Below, piece after piece: positions 1 to 11,184 of a DNA stretch of 64,000 bases (positions are counted from its first letter, which is position 1; each line of letters starts with the position of its first letter). Location: the NCBI GenBank assembly GCA_963969495.1, contig OZ018320.1, forward strand, positions 75,924,162-75,988,161, read 5' to 3'. Source of the DNA: Ceratothoa steindachneri. Its lineage: Eukaryota > Arthropoda > Malacostraca > Isopoda > Cymothoidae. The notes under the pieces are model-generated. The model was not told where the DNA came from and did no database searches. It saw only the letters and a list, made by a program, of their open reading frames with translations. Position numbers and translations under genes: made by a program.

Positions 1-93
1 ATCCAGAGCTGCCGAAGATGGGGTACCGTTTCATCCAGAGCTGCCGAAGATGGTACCGTTTCATCCAGAGCTGCCGAAGATGGTACCGTTTCA
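1..93. repeat. 30-bp minisatellite, about 3 copies, open to the left
   Basis: Three consecutive copies of a 30-bp unit that starts ATCCAGAGCTGCCGAAGATG. The first copy carries two extra bases. The array begins at base 1, so its true length is unknown. Confidence 0.9.
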
Positions 94-515
94 CTCCTGA
101 TGTTCGTTTGTTAAATATCAAACATTTGTCATCGAATACTAACGAAAATATTATTCTCCATTAATTCATAACGTTTCCCTTTGATTAAAATAACGGAGAC
201 ATTAAACATTTGTCCTAAAAATTTAAGGTTACATCTTTCCGATTATCCAACAAAACCTCGTTTGTAAATCGGACAATTTTAACCTCTTGCTTTCATATAC
301 ATATTTATTAAAGTTTCATATTTTGATTGCGAGGTAATTATGTGCCTATTTGGAATTGATTAATTGATTTATATGATTGAAAATTAAAACAGTTAAGCTC
401 TGATAATGGAACCAATAGCCAAAAAGACGAAAGTTTGAAGAAAAGTTTGAGGTTGAATAAAAATTGTTATAATTCTCTAAAAAAAAACTGATAAGGAACT
501 CTATAAGTTACTATC
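94..515. other. AT-rich DNA, no gene recognised
   Basis: No open frame of useful length, RNA gene or repeat structure that I can support lies between the edge minisatellite and the fold-back-like element. Confidence 0.5.
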
Positions 516-817
516 TCGGTCCATAGGTTGGACGGTCAGTCGGATAATAACCATTTTACTTTTCAATGAGTATTTTGGCAATAACATTGTAACTATTCGG
601 CAGATTCTAACGAAATTTGAAACCTTTATGTTTGTTTACATTTTCTTTGGAATGATATAATAGCCAAGGTCCCCTCTAGGTTAGTCCAGGAATTATTAAA
701 ATAAAACTAATTATGGGTCGGATGGCCCGACGTGTTGAAAGTTTTGAAGGTCGTCAGGTCATAAGGTCATAAGTCAGAATAATTAAGAGCACGCGACTTA
801 GGTCTGTTGACCTCGTT
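516..817 (+). repeat. Left inverted arm of fold-back-like element
   Basis: Matches the reverse complement of 3003-3290 through most of its length, with scattered substitutions. It contains one ~127-bp monomer of the repeat family also found at 16208, 19920, 27700 and 37540. Confidence 0.75.
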
Positions 818-2726
818 TAAAATGTAAACAAGTTTGTGTCTTGCAGAGCAACTCTTCCAGGCAAAGCTTAATCCCGGTAAATCCCAACAATTCTCTCAGG
901 AAACGACGTGTTTTACAGTAAAATAAAAGGCAAAAACATTATTTTGTTGTAAAAATCCGCAGTAAGACCCTGACAATTTTACCGTAATATTTACAGTGGT
1001 GAAAAATATCTTATCAAAGAAAATTATATCTACGCTAATACGTAGATCCTGCTTCAGCAACATTTGGGTCCTGTAATAAATATACCCTCCATCTCCGATC
1101 TCCTTTTGAGAAATGATATTCACGGAGCGAATTTAATCCTCATTTCCTCCTGCGGCGTTTCGATGATGCATAAAGGCGATCTGCGTTAAGCGGCAAATGC
1201 CTCGGTGAAGAGCAAATTGGCTCTCCTCGGCTTTGAGGAGAGGAAGCTTGCATAAACTCTTCCCATCCGGGATCATCAATATAGCAAAAATGGTCGGAGG
1301 CGATGACAAATGAATGATAAGAAAGAAGTATAGAAAAGGGATCATGCATAATCGTTCAAGAACAAATGCCATCCATCTAAGAAGCTTAAAGAATGCGTTC
1401 GGTGAGCTTTGAAACAATTACAGGTCAAATAGTCAGCGAAACAAAATGAATGGTATAATAGTACTTGTTTTCCCCAAAGCCATTTCTTGATATTTCTCGG
1501 AGTGTTTCGTATCTCGCTCCGAGGCCTAACTTTGTCCCTTCAATGATCAAAGACTCTTTGGAAATCTGGTTAAACATATTTAAAGTTATATTAGTTTTTT
1601 GAAACAGTTTTGTTTATCATTTGCCTTTACTTTTAAATTTTACCACGCTAGTTCGGAAAAATTCATAACGTTTTAATGTCTCAATTAATCTTAGTAGATA
1701 ATAAATAAATTAAGTCTGCGTTTTTGCTGTATAATTGGAAAATGAAGGGAATTTTACGACTGAACTTGACCCTTTTAAGGTTTCTTTCCTTTTAGTCGAA
1801 TGTGCTCCAATGGTAAAGCTCGTGCCTTTCATGGGATAGGTCGCGGGATCAAGTGGCGCTGTGCCTAACCCAACCTCGTAAACAAGATTAAGGAACATAA
1901 TCAAGTGGCAGAATCATCATCATAAAAATACACCAATAATATAACAAACTATTTTACAATGAGAAACTTCAGCAACCACGACGGAGATGAATTCTTACGA
2001 GTATAACAATAAAATAAACGGCGCTACTCATAATCTTTCAGATAAGATGCCAAATATTAGACTCAATAAGGTAAAGAATATTCCCCACTAAACAAGCTTA
2101 TTAAACATGAGGACGGGAAGATCATAAAAAAATTATACTATAAATCTAATGGAAAATCTTATAAATATCAAATCTCTAAAACAGATGAAACATTGAACCA
2201 TTAACAACCAAATGAAATCTACCAGAAATTCACCTATCCTAATGGATACCAGAAAATTATCCATAAATGAGAAGGAAATTCAATCAGTGAAGAAATAGGA
2301 CTTTTTGTGCGCACTCAAGAGAATGGTAAATGGTAAAACCACCACTGGTTTAGTGGTGTAACAATCAGTCTAATAAGAACAGGGGGTAATCGTCTTGTTG
2401 AACTGTTTACAAATTGTTTAAAGTACAAGAATATTCAAATAATCCAACGCTATGTACATACTTTGATGTATTGTCCACATAAACTGTTCAAGCATCGATG
2501 ATTCCACCTATCAATTCACTGTTTGCCTTTGCAACGATTGCAACAGCTGCCATGTTGCCCAAATGAGGGTTTTATTTAAACTGATCCCCCTTCCTTGGTA
2601 CTCCACCAAATCAATACCTCTTTATACACATCATAACTGATGGAGGCGCTGTGCTCCACCCTGAACTTGGGTTGGTAGATCTTGCACTTCTCATCACACA
2701 CATAACGACTTACAACACTGCTCTTT
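818..2726. other. Interior of fold-back-like element, no gene recognised
   Basis: Short open frames on the minus strand (60-95 codons) show no motif I recognise and overlap one another in different frames. A small hairpin with stem CTCTCCTC/GAGGAGAG lies near 1220-1241. Around 1800-1860 there is a weak tRNA-like look that I did not accept. Confidence 0.4.
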
Positions 2727-2886
2727 ATTGGTACTTGGCGTCCGACCATTCGCCCTTCATTGGTACTCGGCGTCCGACCATTCGCCCTTCATTGGTACTC
2801 GGCGTCCGACCATTCGCCCTTCATTGGTACTCGGCGTCCGACCATTCGCCCTTCATTGGTACTCGGCGTCCGACCATTCGCCCTCT
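2727..2886. repeat. 32-bp minisatellite, five copies
   Basis: Five head-to-tail copies of a 32-bp unit beginning ATTGGTACTCGGCGTCCGAC. The first copy has one substitution (TTGG for TCGG) and the last differs at its end. Homogeneity suggests recent amplification. Open frames across it are a by-product of the repeat. Confidence 0.95.
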
Positions 2887-3002
2887 TTAAAACGAGAATT
2901 AATACATCGATTTTACTAGCCAAGGGAAGGTCTAGTTAATCTACTATACGCTCAGGATAGCAGTGGTTTGGAATCCACGTTAATCACTTGGTCTTCATTA
3001 AG

Positions 3003-3290
3003 ACAAGGTCAACAGAACTAAGTCACGCGCTCTCAGTTATTCTGACCTATGACCTCACGACCTTCAAAACTTTCAACAAGTGGGGAAATCCGACCCATAG
3101 TTAGTTTTCTTTTAATAATTCCCGGACTAACCTTGGGAGGACCTATGCAATGATATCACTCAAAAAAGAATGTAAAACCACATAAGGGCTTCAAATTTCG
3201 TTAGAATCGACCGAATAGTTATGATGTTATTGCCAAAAAACTCATTGAAAAGTAAAGTGGTTACCATCCGATCGCCCGACTTACGGACCA
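3003..3290 (-). repeat. Right inverted arm of fold-back-like element
   Basis: Reverse-complement partner of 516-817. The two arms agree in order and content of sub-blocks, including the outer segment that other family members lack. Confidence 0.75.
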
Positions 3291-4601
3291 ACATTATAAC
3301 TTCGCGTTCACACGACTAAAAAAAAGAGGTCAGAACGGTGAGAAAATCTCTACCATTAAAAACAAGTTAATTATTAATTACTGAGAACCATATACTCGCC
3401 GGTGTGTTGTCACCTAAATGTAGTTTAACATTAAAAGGCCGATTGTTATTTATGTCATGTCGAAGAATGCACCAAGTCACCTTCTGGAATTTCTTGAGAC
3501 ACTTCTATATTTTATGCCAATCACCTTTAGAATAACAAATTCACAAGTGACAGTGCGAAAAATATCAAATACCTAAGCTTTTTCTAATAAATATATCCTC
3601 GTTTGGGGAGGAATAGACAAAGATAGCAGCGGCCACGTCATGCCGAAATAAATGTTCGACTGCTCTCAAAAGAAATAAAATAGTATTTCAAAACAGAGGT
3701 TGTAAACATTATACAGGAAATTCATCCATAAAATAATCGCTTCTGGAAAACACACATACGACGGTCGGGGAGGACCAGGGCCAAAGCTTCTTTCTTTTGT
3801 TTAACCTCGGTCGTGAAATTGGGAGCTCGCCCCTTCATAAACCAGTTTCCTTGCGGAGATAGGAGCCCCACTCGCCGCAAAATCCACCCAAGGCTGGTCA
3901 AAGCCCGGAAACAGAGCGTATCAATCACTCCTCCTCAGCGACAGAGCCTCAGCTCGAGTCGAACAAACGAAGAATTACGTCTAGCGCGATCGTGCGCGAT
4001 GGCGCGGAAGGAACGAGCGACGCTGAGAGGGGGGTCAAGCCAGGGGGAGCCAGTGAGGGAAGGCGTGAATCTGCCGCTTGGGGTCTTGTCCCCTCTCTGC
4101 CAAGATTCATTCAGGGCGAGCAGGTGACACAGACGCTCTACTCTTCGATCTTTCGAGACAGATAGAAATGACCAGCAGTCATTTGGGACAGTTGCGTGCT
4201 CGAGGGCATCATTTCTTCTCATTGGGATTATTTTTGTTGTTTTGGTACGTTTTTATCACCTATTTGCGTTGGACAATGCCTATCTAAGTTGGCATTACAG
4301 GGGATTGTATAAATGATCGTCTCAAGGTCACTGCATATTCATCTCTTTAAACAGATTGATTTATTTTGCCATTTTCCTCAATCGATTTTTTTAGTTCTTA
4401 TCTACTAAATTATCGCCCATTCCGCCATTATTTTCCTAGATTGTAGCTACAGTTTTTTCCTTCCCTACCCCATTTCGATCATTTAGAGAGAACTATTTTG
4501 TCTCGTTGTTTTCTAATTGTCTATCGCCATTTCTGATATCAAATGCCCCTGATAAAGTTATCCTTAATATTGTTCCCTATATTTTGATCCTCTTTCCCTT
4601 T
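3291..4601. other. No gene recognised; GC-rich island at about 3770-4230
   Basis: Mostly AT-rich, interrupted by a clearly GC- and CpG-richer block around 3770-4230 that carries overlapping open frames on both strands (about 105 and 95 codons). Neither translation resembles a family I know. A promoter or first-exon island is possible but unproven. Confidence 0.35.
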
Positions 4602-4878
4602 GTTAGTACCGACCTCCCTCGATGTAAGGGGTCGCTAGTCTTTACTGGTAATAAAGGGTTTTAGTGTAGGCAACAAACTCAGATTAAAGGTTTGGGAAAA
4701 GTTAAATGTTTTCCCAGAGATGCTTTAAGACGAGTTGAGTCCCAAATTCTCTCGTTGTTGTAGTTAGAAATGTAAGATGAATTGAATATTTGAAAATAAA
4801 GTGTTAAAGTTTGATAAAACAATGAATTTGAAAAGAGGCTACATGATGTAGTCTGAAAGGGATTTGATTGATTTGACT
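4602..4878 (+). repeat. Left arm of a 4.5-kb inverted-repeat pair
   Basis: Diverged but continuous match to the reverse complement of 8816-9069, starting at TTAGTACCGACC here and TTAGTATCAACC there. Shared landmarks include GAGTTGAGTCC, AAATTCTC, TGTAAGATGAATT and ATATTTGAAAA. Confidence 0.8.
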
Positions 4879-6839
4879 GTACGTGCAAGGGAATCAAAGA
4901 TTCCTGTAACGCAAATTATTTGACAGTGCAAGGTTAAAGCACTTTAAAATATGAAGGTAAGCACTTACATTACCCGCGCAAAGAGCCTAAATTAACTTAA
5001 CTATTAATTCGCCACCTCACAATAATGACTCTTTGTGAAGTTTTTGAACTTTTTTCTCTCCAAAGTCGTCACTTCCCCCATTTACACCCACAGCAACATT
5101 CTTGATCTCGTTTTCTCCCAATACCCAGTTCACAAACTCTTTGTCATGGATCCATCAAATGCTATCTCTAATCACTATTATTCAATTCAGTTTAACACTA
5201 CCTTCTCAAAGTAACCTCTCAAATTGTCCAGTCGCACAGTAATACCACTGTAGACTCCCTCTTCTTCATTAACCCTGGGCTGATGTCTCGGGATCTCGCC
5301 TACTCCCGGATAGCCCCACTATCTCACCATATTCTAAGCTCAACATATTCCTTCGCTTCTTTTCGCAGTCACTCTCTTCCTACTTAGATACTCACGTTCC
5401 CCTTCTTCCTGCCTCCTCTCGTAGATCTCGCGCCCCTTGGTTCTCCTACACCATCCTTGAGGCAAAAACAAAACATAGAACATTTGAAAGGTGCTTTCAT
5501 TCCGTCCGCACTCGAAGTATGAGGCAGGAACAAGCATCTCCTGCTTATCCTCTTGTAACTCCTGCGTACACAACCTTCCTGCGATCCTCCCGCGAGACGG
5601 ATACCCGTAAAATCCTTGACGAAAACAAACAAAATTCTCATGCACTTTTCAAGCTCCTCGCTTGTCTCCCAGGTTATCCAAATCTCCTGCCCCATCCGCT
5701 TCATGTGCCTTTCTCTGAAACCTGAGTTAATATTCCCTCTGGGATCCGTCTTTGTCCCACCCTTGTCACACTATAGCCCCCATTATCCCGCCTCGCAATC
5801 TCACTTTACACCCAGTATCTATGTTAAGTTCTTATCAGACCTCCTCCCATACCTATTCGGTATCTTCAAAACCTCACTGTCGCTAGGTGAGGTGCCTTCT
5901 GACTTTAAACATTCTGCTGTTCGTCCAATCTTAAAGAAACAAAATCTTGACTCTAACAAACTTTCAAACTATCGTCTTATCTCTTAACTTCCGTTCTTAT
6001 CCAAGGCTCGCATCACTGAACACATGTTCTCCTCCAGCATTGACGAAACTTTACAGTCCGGCTTCAAGGAAGGTCACAGCTCTGAATCGGCTCTCCTGCA
6101 TTTGATTGACTGACTCCGCAGTAAGGCTGACGCCAGGAGTCCTTCAATTTTAGTGGTTCTTGATTTATCGGCAGAAGTTGTCACCATTGACCACCCTGTT
6201 TTTCTCCACCGCCTTAGTGACTTCCTGACCGTCTATGGAATTGTTCTAAACTTTTTTTGCTCTTATCTGTCATATCATATGTATTCTGTTCACATCGGTG
6301 GTGAGGTTCCTCGGCCAGATGCTGTGCACTATGGTGTGCATCAGGGCTGCGTTCTTAGCCCGCTACTCTTGTATCTAACTACTCCTTTTGGGTCGCCTCG
6401 GTCTATCTTTCTATTTCTATTCTGGTGACACGCATATATTTCTCTTCTTCTCCCTAACTCGTTCGCCGTGACCATCCCTAATATTTTATCCGCATATGAC
6501 ACGATTATTGAATGGCTATCGGATAATTTCCTTAAACTCAACCGTGACACAATTGAGGTTCATTTGATAGTCTCTTCAACAAATGTCGCTGGCTGTAGAA
6601 AATGAAGCTCCCCCCCCCTTCTAAATTTAGATGGCTCCGCGATAGCGTTCTCTGACTACGTTAGAAACATGGGTCTCTCCTTTAGAAGTCAACTCGATTT
6701 CAAATCTCATGTTGCTAATACCAGCAAATCCTCTCTCTGCTTTCTCCGTAACCACAGTCGATCCGGTCCCACTTTGAGCGAAACGCTTTCGAGATAGCCA
6801 CCCATGCCTTTGTTACCTCCCACCTTAACTCTCTCTGGC

Positions 6840-7629
6840 ATACTTTTTAACCTATTCACTCACGCACATACACGATATACCACAACCTCAATCACCAATC
6901 ATCCGCATAAACACCTCCGAAGATGACATCTCTATCACAGTACAACATCACAACATCGCCACCGCTACCAGAACACTCCAACATTACATTAACTCACTGG
7001 GACAATGGCTCACACAAAACAATGACGGCATCCTCAGCCAATTCATCAATTACACTATTCACCCCCAGCAAATGTGAATCAAACAAACGCCAATGCAATT
7101 AGACTATATGGTTGGCCAGAAGGTCCTGACTTGCTTAGGAAGCGGAAGCTTGTTTCAATTTTTCGTATTAAAAAGCTGACTGGATTCTGGGACAGAATCG
7201 GATGCTGGCTGATCGCTGAAATAAGACCGTAGAGAATGAAGGACTTTATTTTGAAGAATAAATGTTGGTGTTGCTCCATAAAACTGCTGTTTTCTTTCCG
7301 CTTCCTAAGTGAGTCAAGACTTTCTGGGCAACCTAATATAAGAAGAGGCACTCACCCTGACAAAAACCACCATCCTAGGCATCACGCTTGACACCCACAT
7401 AACTTTTAAAGCACACACAACCAAGATAATAAACAAAACCACAAAGAATATTAACACTAGCCAACACTACATTTGATAAACAGAAGGAATCCCTCACCAC
7501 ACTATACAAAAAATTATATGAACTACCCTAAACTACGCTGCATCGTTCTGGCACCCAACACTCAAAAGTACTCACTCTAAGCAGCTTCAAATTACACAAG
7601 AGAGGGAGGGGAGCAAATAATAGAGTAAG
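6840..7629 (+). pseudogene. Second LINE RT fragment inserted in the L2-like relic
   Basis: Reads in pieces as a different RT: DISITVQHHNIATATRTLQH (6930-6990), NSLGQWLTQNN, then after a MITE ILGITLDTHITFKAH (7373-7417) and NYAASFWHPTL-like (about 7530-7565). This is the post-catalytic part of an RT, with the ILGVTLD block typical of non-LTR elements. The same family appears around the pogo-like insertion at 58150-61960. It sits between two halves of the L2-like C-terminus, so it arrived later. Stops and frame changes are frequent. Confidence 0.7.
7107..7338. mobile_element. Mariner-type MITE, 232 bp, ~42-bp inverted ends
   Basis: The left end TATGGTTGGCCAGA and the right end, read in reverse complement, TATTAGGTTGCCCAGA continue as inverted repeats for about 42 bases to a shared CTTAGGAAGCGGAA. 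TA dinucleotides flank both ends (7105-7106, 7339-7340). End sequence and TA flanks are characteristic of mariner-derived miniature elements. No coding capacity. It interrupts the LINE fragment at 6840-7629. Confidence 0.8.
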
Positions 7630-8130
7630 TTGATTACTGTAACTCTCTTCTCACTGGAGTCCCCACTACTACATTTCGTCCCCAACTTGTCCAAAACTTT
7701 GCGGTTCGAGTTCTACGATGAGGACCGTTCTCTCGTGCGAAACTCCTGCTCGGGTACCTGTACTGGCTCCCCATTAAAGTTCGATTTACTTTTAAAGTCC
7801 TCCTTCTAACATTTAAAATCTTAAACGCCCCAACTTCCTTTTACATGTCCCCCACACTGGTTGTATCCAGACAACAAAAAACCTTTCTCTCGAGAAGGGC
7901 CCTCCTGCTTTCGGTTCCTTGCACTCGTCTCTGTTGCAGCAGAGGTGATCATGCCTTCTTTGTAGTTGCCCCGTAAGCTGTGAAATGGTCTGCTCGCTGG
8001 CATACGCCGCTCTTCCTCGCATGGCGCTTTCAAGCGGGCTCTGAAAACCTATCTTCTGTCAGGCCTTTTCCTGTTCGATGGACGAGTGTCCTACGAAGGA
8101 TTCAAAATCTTGAAGGGGGCCATATCCAAC

Positions 8131-8815
8131 TTCTATTATTCTTAATTTACAAATAGTATACTTAAGAAGAGTGAGATTAATTGGAAAAAGTGAGATGAGA
8201 TTGCTAAAGTAAAGGGCCATTACGGGTCCTTTCCTCTCTGCGTGAAAGAAAGTCCCGGCAAAACACGCGTGTGCCCTGCCAATATTGGTTCTCGAGTCTT
8301 TTATTTTGAAAATGTCTAACTGACCAAGAGGTCCTCACCCAACACCACAAAAAGGGAGGGAGCAATATAGAAGGAACACCCTTTTCGACCTCACCCTTCT
8401 AAAATGTGCTTCCACCTCATCCCACCACAATTTTGGGGTCGGGAGGCGTAACTTCATTTAGAATCTTCCAGGGTCAGCCAAAATGAGAAAACGCGGGCGC
8501 GTTGACCGTTCTTCGTTGGCCACTGGTCTTAATTTCAACAACGGAATTCCCAGACACTCACTGCATGCCCTTACACAGAAAAGGGATAGCTAGACACGTG
8601 AAAAATAGACATGCAAGAAGTGGAAGATAAACGAAAGAAGGAATGGGTGAATCTACCAGTCGGAAATATTTTCATGATAACTTCCTCCTCATGATAATGT
8701 TAAATCCTGAAAATGTTTAGAGCTTAAAAGAACTTAAATTTCACTTTTTTTTCATTTGTGATATTTTCGTTAAAGATTAAGGCAATGTTAATGTGTTATC
8801 TCCTGTAATATATGA
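8131..8815. other. No gene recognised
   Basis: Between the end of the L2-like relic and the right inverted arm I see no coding, RNA or repeat signal I can support. Confidence 0.4.
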
Positions 8816-9069
8816 AGTTCACTCAAATCCCTACAGGATCTCATTTTCAAATTTATTCTTCTTATCAAGCTTAAGCAACTCATTTTCAAATATTTAATTC
8901 ATCTTACATCCCTTTCTACAACTAACGGGAGAATTTAGGACTCAACTCGTTTCAAAGATTCTCTGAGAAGGCATTTAACTTTTACAAAACTACCAATCCG
9001 AGTTTGATACCTACCCTAAAATCCTTTATGAAGACTAGCACCCTTTACATTAGGGGAGGTTGATACTAA
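8816..9069 (-). repeat. Right arm of a 4.5-kb inverted-repeat pair
   Basis: Reverse-complement partner of 4602-4878. The pair encloses the nested LINE relics and MITE. Confidence 0.8.
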
Positions 9070-9400
9070 CGCCAGAAAATAATATTTTTTTTTGTCTCTC
9101 ATACAATTTTAAGTTTGCTGTTTAAACTGGTCTAAAACATGTTATTCTCTTCTACTCGTCCCTTTTTTATACCAGTACATTGATTTGCCGTCCTTACTAA
9201 GTGGCCTGTGAAAACAACCTACACCCATGGCCTAAGGCAGTGTTTCCCAACCTTTTTTGGACTAATGCCCCCTTGGACACTAAATCTTTTGATATCGCCC
9301 CCTCTGCCAACGGAATTTCATCGTTCTTAAGTTACAAGACATATTATTTTAAATATAAAAAATAGAAGAATCTCATTGAAAACTTACCTCAATATGTGTT

Positions 9401-11184
9401 TTAATGAGATGGTTGACTTTGGTGCATTTTGGCTAACTCTTGCACCCTAGGTTCCATCCTACTAAGAAGTAACCTTAAATCTCCTCTCTTTGTTTTGTGA
9501 GAAGTCGAGTAACTGCACTAAGCCCGCGTTCAGCCATATATGAAGACGGGGAAGCTATGAAATAGAGTTTAATTGCTTCCCCACAGCTTTGGATACTTTT
9601 CAGGAATTCTTTTTTCTAACCAAAATTCCTGGTATGATTGCTTGAATAGAGTTTTTAATTCTAAGTCATTTTTTATACCATTTAACTCTTCTTGCATTGC
9701 AAGATTAGTATCTTTTGTATAAGCATCTGTAAATAGGTTTATCAGACAGTCAGGTATTTTCATATCTATGAAATCTTGTTATCTACAGCTCATGTCCTCG
9801 TGTAATGTTTTCAAATGTTCTCAATAAATCGAGAGGTCATCATCCAATATGGAATTATTAGTTTCATCATATTCAAGTTAATTTAGATTTGGAAACAGAG
9901 ACAGATTCTTACGACCAATGTTATTCTTGAAGAAGGAAAGCTTGTCCAAGAATGCGCAAACTTTAGATTTTGCTTTAATAAGAGTTACATCATAGCATTG
10001 CAATTGCAAATTTAGATCAATGAATATGCTGAAGTATCTGTTAAATAGGAAATGTCCTTCTTGCAAGATAAGAGTTCATCACTCAAATGACCACATTTAT
10101 TCTCTCGGAAAAATTGAATTATGCTGTTGAAAAGTGAATAAAATTGCTATAAACAATTTCCTTTCGATAACCACCTCACTTCGGTATTTAAAAGGTGGTG
10201 ATCAAATTCTTCATCATTGTTATCACAGAGTTGTCCAAATATTCGGGAATTTAGGGGATGACATTTTATTTTATTTACTGATGTAATAACAACGTTAAGA
10301 GATTTATGAAACCGATCAGTCAGGTTCCTGGCAATCAGATGTTTTCGATGAATTACGCAATGTATTGTAAAAACACTGGGCACAACTTTCTTCAAAAATG
10401 CAAGAAAACCTTTATATCGTCCCTTTAATACTGGAGCTCCGTCAGTCGCGCAAACAATAATATTGCTTATTGGGATATCTTTTACTTTGAAAAATTGTTC
10501 AACTGCAATAAAAATAGATTCACCTTTAGTGTTTGTTTCAAGTTCCTTTGCAAAGAGCAGCTCTTGCTCAATTTTGTTATCTTTAATAAACGAAGAAATC
10601 CTAAAAGTAGTGCTTCATTGCCTGGCAGTGCAGAATCATCCAATTTTAAACAAAATTGCTGAACCTTAAGTGTGTCATATAGGATTTCTTCAATGTCTTC
10701 GGCCATTTTGTCATCTCTTCTTTGAACACTATTATTACTGAGTGGAATTGCTTTGACAGTTGTGCTTGGTGAAGGATGATGTACTACTGTACGCAAGACT
10801 TCCTCTATAGCTGGCAAAATCAGTTCTTCTCCAATTGTATGAGGCTTTCCAGACCTGACAATCATTTTGGAGATATTATATGAACAAATAAGTCCATCGT
10901 CGCATTTTTGGGATCTTTTTGTTATAAAGGATCCAATGTTATATCCATTGTTAAATCTGTCTCGTAAAAGTTTGAAAATATGACAAATTCTCTTTTTCTT
11001 TATCAGGATGAATCTTCTTTAAGTGATCAGAAAGTCGGGATGGCTTCATGGCCTCGTTAGAGAACACTTTCTCAAAGAGAAGTCACATTGGCAGTTGGTT
11101 TTTATTAGGAGAACTAATATATCCAAACTTCAAATATTCAACACTATATTGTCTGCACTTTCGTTTTCAGGAGTTTTCAGGCAT
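9401..11184 (-). pseudogene. hAT transposase (ZBED5/FAM200-like), degenerate
   Basis: Read on the minus strand from an ATG at 11184. A BED-type N-terminal region with AMKPSRLSDHLKKIHPDKE (about 11050-10990) precedes the catalytic region: RSGKPHTIGEELILPAI (10859-10810), IPLSNNSVQRR (10755-10720), LDDSALPGNEALLLGFLR, VFTIHCVIHRKHLIARNL (10380-10330), TEVRWLSKGNCL (10180-10147), and a C-terminal dimerisation end MAERGLSA..RLLTKQR and LAKMHQSQPSH just before the TAA at 9401-9403. About 595 codons, the usual length for this group, which catalyses cut-and-paste of its element. Several frame changes and in-frame stops (one right after the first few codons, another in the BED region) make it non-functional. 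The family also contains domesticated host proteins, but decay and intact terminal repeats argue for a dead transposon copy. Confidence 0.9.

Larger units (their letters stand above)
516..3290. mobile_element. Fold-back-like element with ~300-bp inverted arms
   Basis: The left arm (516-817) recurs as a diverged reverse complement at 3003-3290, and both stop at about the same outer base. Each arm contains, from outside in, a segment ending near CTTTTCAATGAG, one ~127-bp monomer containing TTTGGCAATAAC, a GGGTCGGATT-like segment, and an inner block with TTTGAAGGTCG and AGGTCATAA. The outer segment is shared by these two arms but not by related repeats elsewhere in the window, which argues that they are a true pair. 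No transposase is recognisable in the 2.2-kb interior, so this looks non-autonomous. Exact ends and target duplication could not be fixed. Two independent insertions of one repeat in opposite orientation remain possible. Confidence 0.6.
5380..8130 (+). pseudogene. L2-like non-LTR retrotransposon RT relic, interrupted
   Basis: A decayed reverse transcriptase read in pieces on the plus strand. Recognisable in order are PILKKQNLD..SNYR.IS (about 5920-5990), SGFKEGHSSESALLHLID (6056-6110), LDLSAEVVTIDHPVFLHRLS (6155-6220), YGVHQGCVLSPLL (6330-6370), a degraded catalytic box SGDTHIF (about 6423), and a C-terminal block DYCNSLLTGVP (7631-7665) to LLLTFKILNAP and GDHAFFVVAP up to about 8000. The order and wording fit L2-type LINE ORF2 (established family pattern). 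Many stops and frame changes make it inactive. About 800 bases at 6840-7629 are a foreign insertion splitting the coding order. The endonuclease part is not recognisable. Confidence 0.8.

Noticed and set aside
1790..1870. tRNA-like stretch in the fold-back element interior
   Set aside because: The A-box resemblance is weak and the supposed B box lacks the GGTTCRA core; stems do not form.
6840..7640. TAACTCTCT at both sides of the inner LINE fragment as a target duplication
   Set aside because: The left copy lacks bases expected from the interrupted L2-like reading frame, so the match may be coincidental or due to repair.
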